Shown here piece after piece: positions 1-5,983 of a stretch of 16,025 bases of DNA. Below the pieces are notes generated by a model that was given only the letters and a program-made list of their open reading frames with translations, was not told where the DNA came from and did not search any database. The stretch spans positions 1 through 16,025 of the forward strand of contig JBFKPQ010000046.1 in NCBI GenBank assembly GCA_041628225.1, given 5' to 3'. The first letter of the stretch is position 1; every line of letters starts with the position of its first letter. A program made the position numbers and the translations under genes. This stretch comes from JBFKPQ01 sp041628225. GTDB lineage: Bacteria > Actinomycetota > Acidimicrobiia > Spongiisociales > JAENVV01.

Positions 1-1128
1 GCCGTCGGCTTCTTCGCGCCCGCCGCGCTGCTGTCGGCGATCTCTCCGGTCGTCGTCAAGATCCGTCTGGCGTCGCTCGACGACACGGGCACCGTCGTCG
101 GGTCGTATTCGGCGGTGGGAACGGCTGGCGCCATCGCCGGGACGTTCGTCACGGGATTCGTGCTCCTGGCGGCCTTCCCCACCCGCCCAATCGTCACGGC
201 GGTCGGTGGGCTCCTCGTCGCGGTGGGTCTGGTCATGTGGCGCCGGAGGTCCGACACCGCCGGCATCGCGTCCGTGATCGTGACCGCCGCTTTGGCTGGC
301 CTGCTCCTGGCCGCCGACGGTCCCTGCGACGTGGAAACCACGTATCACTGTGCCGTGGTGACTGCCGACGCCAACCGTCCGACCGGTCGCGTGCTCGTGC
401 TGGACGGCGTTCGCAACAGCTACGTCGATCTCGCCGAACCCACCCATCTCGAGTTCCGGTATGTCCAACTGATCGCCGATGTCATCGACACGGTGGCTCC
501 TCCTGGCCCCGTGCGGGCCGTTTCGGTCGGCGGGGGAGCGCTCACGCTGCCGACATATCTCGCCGTCACGCGGCCCGGAACCACCAACGTGGCTCTGGAG
601 ATCGACCGACCGCTCATCGAACTGGTCGAAGCCGAGTTCGGCATCGACCGGTCGGTCATGGTCATCGCCGGCGACGCGCGCCTGTCGATGTCCGACCTTG
701 CCGCCGATGGTGCCGACGTGGTGATCGGCGACGCGTTCAGCGGTCTCTCGGTGCCGTGGCACCTCACGACGGCCGAGTTCGTCGAAGACATCGACCGCGT
801 CCTGGATGACGATGGCTTCTACGTCATGAACGTGATCGACCACGGCGAGCACCAGCTGGTCCGTGCCGTTGTCGCAACGTTGCAGGGCGCGTTCGAACAT
901 GTGGCGATGTTCGCGCCCGAGTCCTATGTGGCGGGGTCGGCCGGCGGCAACTTCGTGGTCGTGGCGTCTCACGGAGGAATCGACGTCCTCGCGATCGAGA
1001 TGGCCATCGCGGAGCGCGACGGCATCGAGATCGGGCTAGCCGGCCCGCCACTCGCTGCCTTCGTCGACGGCGCTCGTCCGCTGACCGACGACTTCGCTCC
1101 GGCCGACCAACTGCTCGGAGCTCCCTGA
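1..1128 (+). CDS. Membrane-fused spermidine-synthase-like protein (5' partial)
   Basis: The frame is open from base 1, so the true start lies upstream; the GTG at 115 is internal. 375 residues are visible. Roughly the first 106 form about four hydrophobic segments, with an SPVVVKIRL stretch followed by a small-residue-rich helix, as in the last helices of MFS-like proteins fused to polyamine synthases. The soluble remainder is a Rossmann methyltransferase/spermidine-synthase fold. It has a glycine-rich SVGGGALTLP loop, an acidic strand end (ALEIDRPLIELVE) expected to bind the nucleoside, and VVIGDAFSGLSVPWHLTT in the catalytic-loop position. True spermidine synthases carry two aspartates there (D-S-S-D type). 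Only one is seen here, so aminopropyl transfer is doubtful and the substrate is unknown. It ends 57 nt before the M16 peptidase, which has its own putative promoter. The family call is fairly sure, the activity is not. Confidence 0.85.
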   Translation, partial: AVGFFAPAALLSAISPVVVKIRLASLDDTGTVVGSYSAVGTAGAIAGTFVTGFVLLAAFPTRPIVTAVGGLLVAVGLVMWRRRSDTAGIASVIVTAALAGLLLAADGPCDVETTYHCAVVTADANRPTGRVLVLDGVRNSYVDLAEPTHLEFRYVQLIADVIDTVAPPGPVRAVSVGGGALTLPTYLAVTRPGTTNVALEIDRPLIELVEAEFGIDRSVMVIAGDARLSMSDLAADGADVVIGDAFSGLSVPWHLTTAEFVEDIDRVLDDDGFYVMNVIDHGEHQLVRAVVATLQGAFEHVAMFAPESYVAGSAGGNFVVVASHGGIDVLAIEMAIAERDGIEIGLAGPPLAAFVDGARPLTDDFAPADQLLGAP

Positions 1129-1148
1129 AGCGGCTGTATGGACAGCCT

Positions 1149-1171
1149 GGGGTGATGGGCGCCGCCACCCC
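1149..1171 (+). promoter_or_regulatory. Short inverted repeat upstream of pepR
   Basis: GGGGTG (1149-1154) and CACCCC (1166-1171) are complementary across an 11-nt loop. The right arm abuts the putative -10 hexamer. It could be a weak terminator hairpin for the preceding gene or an operator. There is no T-tract, and a 6-bp repeat in GC-rich DNA can occur by chance. Confidence 0.25.
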
Positions 1172-1177
1172 TAAGAT
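1172..1177 (+). promoter_or_regulatory. Putative -10 box (TAAGAT) of pepR-dapB, leaderless type
   Basis: TAAGAT fits the actinobacterial TANNNT -10 pattern and ends 8 nt before the ATG at 1186, so transcription would start at or beside the start codon. No purine-rich ribosome-binding site precedes the ATG, which agrees with a leaderless mRNA. No good -35 hexamer is seen at the usual spacing. Confidence 0.5.
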
Positions 1178-1185
1178 GGCGCACC

Positions 1186-2436
1186 ATGCATTACGACCTG
1201 ACCACGCTGCCGAGCGGACTGCGTGTCATCACCGAAACGATGCCCGGTATCCGGTCGGTGGCGGTGGGCTGCTGGGTCGATACCGGCACTCGCGACGAAC
1301 TCCCCAACGAGGCCGGATGCTCCCACTTCCTCGAGCACCTGCTCTTCAAAGGATCCGAGCGGATGTCGGCGCGGTACATCTCGGAGACGTTCGACGCCAT
1401 GGGAGCCCAATCGAACGCTTTCACGTCGAAGGAGTACACCTGCTTTTGGGCACGTCTCGTCGACGACGACCTCGACGTAGGCCTCGGCCTCCTCGCCGAG
1501 ATGCTGCAACGACCCGCGTTTCGCCCGTCCGAGATCGATTCCGAACGGCAGGTCGTGATCGAAGAGATCAACATGTCCGAAGACGATCCACAGGACGTCG
1601 TGTTCGAGGAGTTCACGAAGGCCGTCTTCGACGACCACCCCCTGGAGCGGCCCATCCTCGGAACCCGAGAGTCGATCTGGGGGATGACGCCCGACGACAT
1701 CTCGGCGTACTGGAAGCGCCGGTACGGAGCCGGGTCGGTGGTGCTGGCCATCGCCGGATCCATCGAGCACGAAGAAGCCGTCGATCTGGCGCTCCGTCAC
1801 TTCGGCGATTGGGACGGAGATCCCGTGCCCCACGAGCACGCCAACGTGAGCCTGCGGCCGCACGTTCGTTCCGTGCAGCGTGACACCGAACAGGCCAACA
1901 TCCTCCTGGGTGGTGTCGGGCTGGGGCGCGACGACGACCGTCGCTACGCCTTCGACGTCATGAACCACATCCTCGGCGGCGGTATGTCGTCGCGGCTCTT
2001 CCAGTCGATCCGCGAAGAGCGCGGACTGGCCTACTCGATCTACAGCTTCTCGATGCCGTTCGCCGAAACGGGTGCGTGGGGCGTCTATGCGGGTACGGCT
2101 CCCGAACAGACGCACACGGTCATGCGCCTCGTGCAAGATGAACTCGACCGGATGGTCACCGACGGTGTCACCGATCTGGAACTCGACCGCGCGAAAGGCA
2201 ACATGCGAGGCGGGATGGCGCTGGCGCTCGAAGACGCCAACAGTCGGATGGTGCGGCTCGGGCGCCGCGAGCTGACGGGCGGCGATCACCTGTCCGTCGA
2301 CGAGCACCTGGCCAGGGTCGATGCCGTGACCACCCAGGACGTGCTCGAAGTGGGACGCGCCGTGCTCGCCGCCCCACGCGTCATCGGGTCGGTCGGACCG
2401 TTCGAAGCACATTCTCTCGAGGAGTACGTGGCATGA
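1186..2436 (+). CDS. pepR: M16 family zinc metallopeptidase (PepR/processing-protease type)
   Basis: 416 residues, close to the usual length of single-chain bacterial M16B peptidases. The inverted zinc motif HxxEH is intact (H47-F-L-E50-H51 in SHFLEHLLFKG). E127 in VVIEEINM, 76 residues further on, matches the third zinc ligand of this family. The second domain keeps the GGGMSSRLFQSIREERGLAY signature (around residues 262-285) that supplies substrate-binding Arg/Tyr, so the chain looks catalytically complete. There is no signal peptide, so it is probably cytosolic and digests peptides or processes proteins; its natural substrate is not known. The ATG at 1186 begins the conserved N-terminus and sits 8 nt after a -10-like box. 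It overlaps dapB by ATGA (2433-2436), so the two are translationally coupled. pepR and dapB also lie near each other in mycobacteria, which supports the symbol. Confidence 0.93.
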   Translation: MHYDLTTLPSGLRVITETMPGIRSVAVGCWVDTGTRDELPNEAGCSHFLEHLLFKGSERMSARYISETFDAMGAQSNAFTSKEYTCFWARLVDDDLDVGLGLLAEMLQRPAFRPSEIDSERQVVIEEINMSEDDPQDVVFEEFTKAVFDDHPLERPILGTRESIWGMTPDDISAYWKRRYGAGSVVLAIAGSIEHEEAVDLALRHFGDWDGDPVPHEHANVSLRPHVRSVQRDTEQANILLGGVGLGRDDDRRYAFDVMNHILGGGMSSRLFQSIREERGLAYSIYSFSMPFAETGAWGVYAGTAPEQTHTVMRLVQDELDRMVTDGVTDLELDRAKGNMRGGMALALEDANSRMVRLGRRELTGGDHLSVDEHLARVDAVTTQDVLEVGRAVLAAPRVIGSVGPFEAHSLEEYVA

Positions 2437-3194
2437 AACGCGTGGCGGTATCCGGAGCCGGCGGTCGCATGGGCCAGGTCGTGGCGGAGGCGATCGCCGC
2501 CGCCGACGATCTGCTGCTCGGGCACCTCTACGACCCCCACCATGCGGGGGCCGACGTCGCCGGCGCGGCGGTGTCGGACGATGCGGACCTCGTCGCCGAT
2601 GCGGATGTCGTCGTCGAGTTCACCAACCCGGACGTCGTCATGGCGAATCTCGAGCGCTGGCGCGACATGGGCGTCCATGCCGTCGTCGGTACCTCCGGCT
2701 TCGACGACGAACGGATCGCCGCGGTCGCAGAGATCTGGAACGGTTCGGTGTCGAACTGTCTCATCGTTCCGAACTTCGCGATCGGCGCGGTGCTCATGAT
2801 GCATTTCTCCGGTTTGGCCGCCCCGCATTTCGAAGCGGCCGAGGTGATCGAACTCCACCACGATCGCAAGGCGGATGCTCCGTCCGGTACGGCACTCGCT
2901 ACTGCCCGACTGATCGCCGACCAGCGGCGGCCGCACCGCTCGGTGGAGAGCGCCGAGCTCGTCGGCGGCGCGCTGGGAGCCGACGTCGACGGCGTCCGCG
3001 TTCATGCGGTTCGTCTTCCCGGACTCATCGCCAATCAGGAGGTCGTGTTCGGAACGACGGGCCAGACGCTGACGATCCGCCACGACACGACCGACCGGAC
3101 GGCGTTCGTCCCCGGCGTCTTGGTGGCGGTGCGCGGCGTCGCCGATCTGCCGGCTCGGGTCACGGTCGGACTCGACTCGTTGCTCGGCCTCTAG
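2433..3194 (+). CDS. dapB: 4-hydroxy-tetrahydrodipicolinate reductase
   Basis: 253 residues. It reduces the DapA product to tetrahydrodipicolinate with NAD(P)H in the diaminopimelate/lysine pathway, in the cytosol. The N-terminal Rossmann loop GAGGRMG lies at residues 8-14 and VEFTNP around 61-66. The catalytic signature EVIELHHDRKADAPSGTA includes H142-H143 and K146, matching E. coli His159 and Lys163, and D148-A-P-S-G-T-A binds substrate. The VRLPGLIANQEVVFG stretch near 192-207 is also typical. All key residues are present. The start overlaps the pepR stop (ATGA), so it depends on pepR transcription and probably on its translation. The stop TAG at 3192-3194 overlaps the stop of the convergent small membrane-protein gene. 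dapA is about 7 kb downstream rather than adjacent. Confidence 0.97.
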   Translation: MKRVAVSGAGGRMGQVVAEAIAAADDLLLGHLYDPHHAGADVAGAAVSDDADLVADADVVVEFTNPDVVMANLERWRDMGVHAVVGTSGFDDERIAAVAEIWNGSVSNCLIVPNFAIGAVLMMHFSGLAAPHFEAAEVIELHHDRKADAPSGTALATARLIADQRRPHRSVESAELVGGALGADVDGVRVHAVRLPGLIANQEVVFGTTGQTLTIRHDTTDRTAFVPGVLVAVRGVADLPARVTVGLDSLLGL

Positions 3195-3469
3195 AACGAG
3201 GCGACTGGCTCCACGAGCAGGCTCATCGCCCAGCCGTACGCCAAGGCGACAGCGATCACGACCACGAGGGACCCGACCCTCCGCCGGCCGCGTCGTGCCA
3301 CCAGCCAACCGACCACGATCCACACCATGGCGTCCACCGGCCAAGCGATGACGAATTCTCCGCCGAGTACGGCGAACACCGCCGATACCGGCAACCCGGC
3401 GAACGCCAACGCCAACGACGTGGTGGCGATACCGAGCGCGGTGAAGGCGGCGGCCACGACGAACAGCAC
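3191..3469 (-). CDS. Small hypothetical membrane protein (start uncertain)
   Basis: From a GTG at 3469 this reads 92 residues with about three hydrophobic segments (roughly 1-25, 28-56 and 67-85), an arginine-rich loop (ARRGRRR) between the last two, and a short tail ending PVASF. I do not recognise the family. The hydrophobic pattern and high-GC codon use support real coding. The frame stays open well upstream into the GYF_2 gene, but that part translates as Arg/His-rich sequence and looks like a shadow. The GTG has GGA directly against it rather than a spaced ribosome-binding site. An alternative is a CTG overlapping the GYF_2 stop codon (CTGA, around 3523-3526), giving translational coupling or a fused product by frameshifting. 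It is the last gene of the minus-strand block, and its TAG stop shares the CTAG palindrome with dapB. Confidence 0.6.
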   Translation of the reverse strand: MLFVVAAAFTALGIATTSLALAFAGLPVSAVFAVLGGEFVIAWPVDAMVWIVVGWLVARRGRRRVGSLVVVIAVALAYGWAMSLLVEPVASF

Positions 3470-3522
3470 TCCGACGGCTGCAAGCGCCGACCCGCACCCG
3501 ACGCCGGGTTCGGGCTGTTCGC

Positions 3523-4206
3523 TCAGAATCCGGTGCCGAGGTTTGCGACGCCGCCCAACGCGAACAGGCCGATCATGAACACGAAACCGATGATGATCCA
3601 CACCGCCTGAATCGTGAAGTAGGTGTTCAGCTTCTTGGCGGCGTTCGTCAGGTCGTGTTCCGAGCCAGACGAGCGGGCCGACTCGAGCGCCGAGTTGGCC
3701 TGGAACAGCAGGACGGCGCTCCAGATGATCGCCCAGGTGAAGATGATGGTGATGATGCCGATCGATGCGATGAGGCCTCCGAGTCCGGTCGCCACGGCCA
3801 CCACCAGCAGCCAAACCGGCTTCGGCATGGCTTCGGCGATGCGTTTGATCGACCCGGCGTCACTCGAGGTGGCCCCGTACGCCGAGGCGGCGGAAGCGGG
3901 AGTGCCGAACGTGGCGGCCGCCACGTCCGAAGGTTGCGTCCACGCCGGAGCGGGAGCCGTTTCGGCGCCCGAATCGGCGGGCGTCAGGTCGGTAGCACCC
4001 GTGTCTGAGGTCATGTCTGCGACCGCGGTCGACGCGGCGCCGCCGGCAAACAGGGCGTCTCCGCCGACCTTCTGCCAGTCGGCCATTCCGCTGGTCCAGT
4101 AGTACTCGGCTGGTCCCACTTGACCGCTCGAGACGAGATCTTGGAGTTCGGCGACCTCGACCGGTCCGTGCCGTTCTCCGTTCTTGGTGTAGTAGTACTG
4201 CGCCAT
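3523..4206 (-). CDS. GYF_2-domain (DUF4339-like) membrane protein
   Basis: 227 residues. Residues 1-50 form a GYF_2 domain: YYYTKNGERHGPVEVAEL, then SSGQVGPAEYYWTSGMADWQKV. It has the GPV and W-x-x-GMADW features used to bind proline-rich or other short peptides. Residues 55-120 are a low-complexity Ala/Thr/Ser/Pro linker. Two or three membrane segments follow (about 129-168 and 196-220) with an amphipathic stretch between them. The C-terminal half resembles DUF5362-type small membrane domains, but that is only an impression. The domain order suggests a membrane-anchored adaptor, with the GYF_2 end probably cytosolic. The ATG at 4206 is well supported by an AGGGGAG ribosome-binding site (4214-4220, minus strand). 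A 66-nt gap separates it from the YcxB-like gene and carries a putative promoter, so it may be expressed both alone and by read-through. Confidence 0.85.
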   Translation of the reverse strand: MAQYYYTKNGERHGPVEVAELQDLVSSGQVGPAEYYWTSGMADWQKVGGDALFAGGAASTAVADMTSDTGATDLTPADSGAETAPAPAWTQPSDVAAATFGTPASAASAYGATSSDAGSIKRIAEAMPKPVWLLVVAVATGLGGLIASIGIITIIFTWAIIWSAVLLFQANSALESARSSGSEHDLTNAAKKLNTYFTIQAVWIIIGFVFMIGLFALGGVANLGTGF

Positions 4207-4213
4207 GTGACGA

Positions 4214-4220
4214 CTCCCCT
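4214..4220 (-). promoter_or_regulatory. Ribosome-binding site of the GYF_2 gene
   Basis: The minus strand reads AGGGGAG, then 7 nt, then ATG (4206). It is one of the clearest Shine-Dalgarno sites in the window and fixes the start. Confidence 0.75.
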
Positions 4221-4234
4221 GAGATGACCGTTCC

Positions 4235-4240
4235 AGACTA
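4235..4240 (-). promoter_or_regulatory. Putative -10 box (TAGTCT) of the GYF_2 gene
   Basis: TAGTCT on the minus strand fits TANNNT and would give a short leader of about 20 nt containing the ribosome-binding site. A TCGGAA hexamer lies 17 nt upstream and is only a weak -35 match. Confidence 0.4.
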
Positions 4241-4272
4241 AGGGATCGGTCGGGTGGTTCCGAGGTTTCCGG

Positions 4273-4767
4273 TCACAGCCTCCGCTGGAGTTCTTCGACG
4301 AACGCCCGCATGGAGCCGTCGGCCGAGAGCGGCGCCACGATGGCCAGTTCGGGGGCCAGCAGGATGAAGGCGTGGGCGCCGACGACCTCGACGTCAGAGA
4401 TGGCGGTGTATCGCGTCGTCGACTCGCCGGCATGCGTGCTTCGGTAGAGACCGTCCGCCCGCAGTTCCATGCGCTGGTCACCCAGACTCGGACCGGCCGA
4501 CCGGGCGACCGAGGCTCGGAGCTGCTGCTCCACCGACCGGTCGAAGAGCCGCGGGAACAGCACCAACCCGAGGACCACTCCGAGGGCCAACCCGGCCACC
4601 GCCGCCCACCCCGACCAGAACACGACGAAGGTGAGCAGCGTCACGAGCGCGACCACCAGCCAGGGCAGCGACCGTCGCTGCTTGCGGAACTGCTCCCGCT
4701 GGAAGGTGGCGTGGCGCATCCACGCCATGACATCGTCTTCGGTGACGTAGAAGTCGACCGACGTCAT
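4273..4767 (-). CDS. YcxB-like membrane protein
   Basis: 164 residues. The N-terminus (VDFYVTEDDVMAWMRHATF) is the short beta/helix lead-in of YcxB-type proteins. Two adjacent membrane segments follow at about 35-52 and 54-72. The soluble C-terminal domain has LRADGLYRSTHAGESTTRYTAISDVEVV, then AFILLAPELAIVAPL and a final amphipathic helix. This is the usual YcxB order: two helices, then a small beta-rich domain reminiscent of a PH fold. The function of the family is not established. The ATG overlaps the stop of the lipoprotein cyclophilin gene (ATGA, 4764-4767), so it is coupled to it and is the third gene of the cyclophilin operon. I am fairly confident in the family and propose no function. 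Confidence 0.8.
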   Translation of the reverse strand: MTSVDFYVTEDDVMAWMRHATFQREQFRKQRRSLPWLVVALVTLLTFVVFWSGWAAVAGLALGVVLGLVLFPRLFDRSVEQQLRASVARSAGPSLGDQRMELRADGLYRSTHAGESTTRYTAISDVEVVGAHAFILLAPELAIVAPLSADGSMRAFVEELQRRL

Positions 4768-5387
4768 GGACCGGTGATGGTGATCGCCACGATGCTCACG
4801 TCGTCGACGGGACGTTCTCCTTGCAGCTGCTTCGCAGCGATGGCATCGACTGTTTCCATGCCATCGACCACCTCACCGAAGATCGAGTATGCGTACGGCA
4901 GACCGCTGTCGGCGTGCATGATGAAGAACTGCGAACCGTTCGTGTCGGGCCCCGAGTTCGCCATGGCGACGATGCCGCGGGCATACGGCTGCGGTGCATC
5001 GAGTTCGTCTGCGAACCGGTATCCGGGTCCGCCGCGCCCGGTGCCGGTCGGGTCGCCGCCCTGGATCACGAATCCGGGGACCACCCGATGGAAGATCACG
5101 CCGTTGTAGAACCCCTGCCGGGCCAAGAACACGAAGTTGTTCACGGTTTCCGGAGCCGTGTCCTCGAACAGGTCGACGACGATCCGACCCTCGGTGGTCA
5201 CGATCTCGGCGAGATAGTCCGCCGCCGGGTCGAGTGCCATAGGGGGTGGGGCGTCGAACTCCATCGGCTCGACGGGAGGAGGCGGCACCTCGATCACCCG
5301 ACCCGTCTCTCCTTGCGGCGAGCTACTTCCACCGCCGCAGGCGGACAGCATGACGAGCAGTGCGATACCCGTCGTGCGGAGCCTCAT
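4764..5387 (-). CDS. Lipoprotein peptidyl-prolyl cis-trans isomerase (cyclophilin type)
   Basis: 207 residues. It starts MRLRTTGIALLVML with lipobox LSAC (C17), so the mature protein should be lipid-anchored outside the cytoplasmic membrane. A Gly/Ser and Pro-rich spacer (about 18-55) leads to the cyclophilin domain (about 58-205). Conserved elements are VNNFVFLAR, F99-H100-R101 of the active site, IQGGDPTGTGRGGPGYRF, and NGSQFFIMHA with the hydrophobic-pocket Phe residues. It catalyses proline isomerisation and assists folding of exported proteins. The ATG at 5387 is chosen over the upstream in-frame start because it begins the signal sequence and overlaps the stop of the preceding cyclophilin gene (ATGA, 5384-5387). 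By hand alignment it is about three quarters identical to that neighbour over some 100 residues, so the pair is a tandem duplication with changed location. Confidence 0.93.
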   Translation of the reverse strand: MRLRTTGIALLVMLSACGGGSSSPQGETGRVIEVPPPPVEPMEFDAPPPMALDPAADYLAEIVTTEGRIVVDLFEDTAPETVNNFVFLARQGFYNGVIFHRVVPGFVIQGGDPTGTGRGGPGYRFADELDAPQPYARGIVAMANSGPDTNGSQFFIMHADSGLPYAYSIFGEVVDGMETVDAIAAKQLQGERPVDDVSIVAITITGP

Positions 5388-5893
5388 GATTCGGTGATGG
5401 TCACCGACTCGATCACGCAATCCTCACGGGGCCGGTCGCTGGGCCCGGTCGAGACGACTGCGATCGCATCGACGACGTCCATGCCATCTGTCACCTGTCC
5501 GAAGATGGTGTAGGAGTGGGGGAGTCCGTAGTCGGCGTGCATGATGAAGAACTGTGAGCCGTTCGTGTTGGGGCCGGCGTTGGCCATCGCCACCGTCCCT
5601 CGGGAGTAGGTCCCCGAGCCTTCGATCTCGTCGCGGAACCGATAACCAGGGCCGCCGCGACCCGTTCCGGTGGGGTCTCCGCCTTGGATCATGAAACCGG
5701 AGATGACGCGGTGAAAGATCACGCCGTCATAGAACCCGTCCCGTGCCAGGAACACGAAGTTGTTGACGGTGAGCGGAGAACGCTCGGCGTCGAGGTCGAT
5801 CGTGATCTCGCCCTTGTTGGTCGCCAGCGTGGCGGTGTAGGACTTGTCGAGGTCGATCGTCAGGTCGGGCGCGGCCGCATACTGCTTGGTCAT
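5384..5893 (-). CDS. Cytosolic peptidyl-prolyl cis-trans isomerase (cyclophilin type)
   Basis: 169 residues, a normal single-domain bacterial cyclophilin. There is no signal peptide or membrane segment, so it is cytosolic. Visible family features are VNNFVFLARDGFYDGVIFHRV (active-site F60-H61-R62), MIQGGDPTGTGRGGPGYRF (67-86), NGSQFFIMHADYGLP (111-125) and the IFGQVTDGMDVVDAI end. The start ATG at 5893 follows a GAAAGG ribosome-binding site 6 nt upstream. A longer in-frame extension to 6304 runs through the divergent acyltransferase gene, is Arg/His/Glu-rich and is rejected. It is the first gene of the operon with the lipoprotein cyclophilin and the YcxB-like gene. Its promoter lies in the 90-nt divergent region shared with the acyltransferase. 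Confidence 0.93.
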   Translation of the reverse strand: MTKQYAAAPDLTIDLDKSYTATLATNKGEITIDLDAERSPLTVNNFVFLARDGFYDGVIFHRVISGFMIQGGDPTGTGRGGPGYRFRDEIEGSGTYSRGTVAMANAGPNTNGSQFFIMHADYGLPHSYTIFGQVTDGMDVVDAIAVVSTGPSDRPREDCVIESVTITES

Positions 5894-5899
5894 GGGAAA

Positions 5900-5905
5900 C
5901 CTTTC
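5900..5905 (-). promoter_or_regulatory. Ribosome-binding site of the cytosolic cyclophilin
   Basis: The minus strand reads GAAAGG, then 6 nt, then ATG at 5893. It supports this start over the longer reading frame. Confidence 0.6.
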
Positions 5906-5922
5906 GGAGGATCGTCCGCAGC

Positions 5923-5928
5923 ACCCTA
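5923..5928 (-). promoter_or_regulatory. Putative -10 box (TAGGGT) of the cyclophilin operon
   Basis: TAGGGT on the minus strand matches TANNNT, with GTGGCA as a fair -35 (4 of 6 bases) at 16-nt spacing. The predicted leader is about 25 nt and includes the ribosome-binding site. Confidence 0.45.
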
Positions 5929-5971
5929 GCGCCGGGCTCGAGATTGCCACGCTCGGCCGAGCCCGACCGCA

Positions 5972-5977
5972 TAGCCT
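5972..5977 (+). promoter_or_regulatory. Putative -10 box (TAGCCT) of the acyltransferase gene, leaderless type
   Basis: TAGCCT ends 6 nt before the ATG at 5984. No ribosome-binding site is visible, so the transcript probably begins at the start codon. The same hexamer precedes the E1 alpha gene at 15226. This favours ATG 5984 over the GTG at 5981. Confidence 0.45.
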
Positions 5978-5983
5978 GCGGTG

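Noticed and set aside
1171..2412. 413-codon open frame antisense to pepR
   Set aside because: No recognisable domain, His/Val/Asp-rich composition, and it fully overlaps the M16 peptidase with intact zinc motif.
2286..3497. 403-codon open frame antisense to dapB
   Set aside because: Arg/His-rich shadow of dapB, which carries all catalytic residues.
3638..3814. Histidine-rich stretch (HHHHHLH) in the upstream part of the small membrane-protein frame
   Set aside because: It is the out-of-frame reading of repeated Ile codons (ATC/ATT) in a GYF_2-protein membrane helix, not a metal-binding motif.
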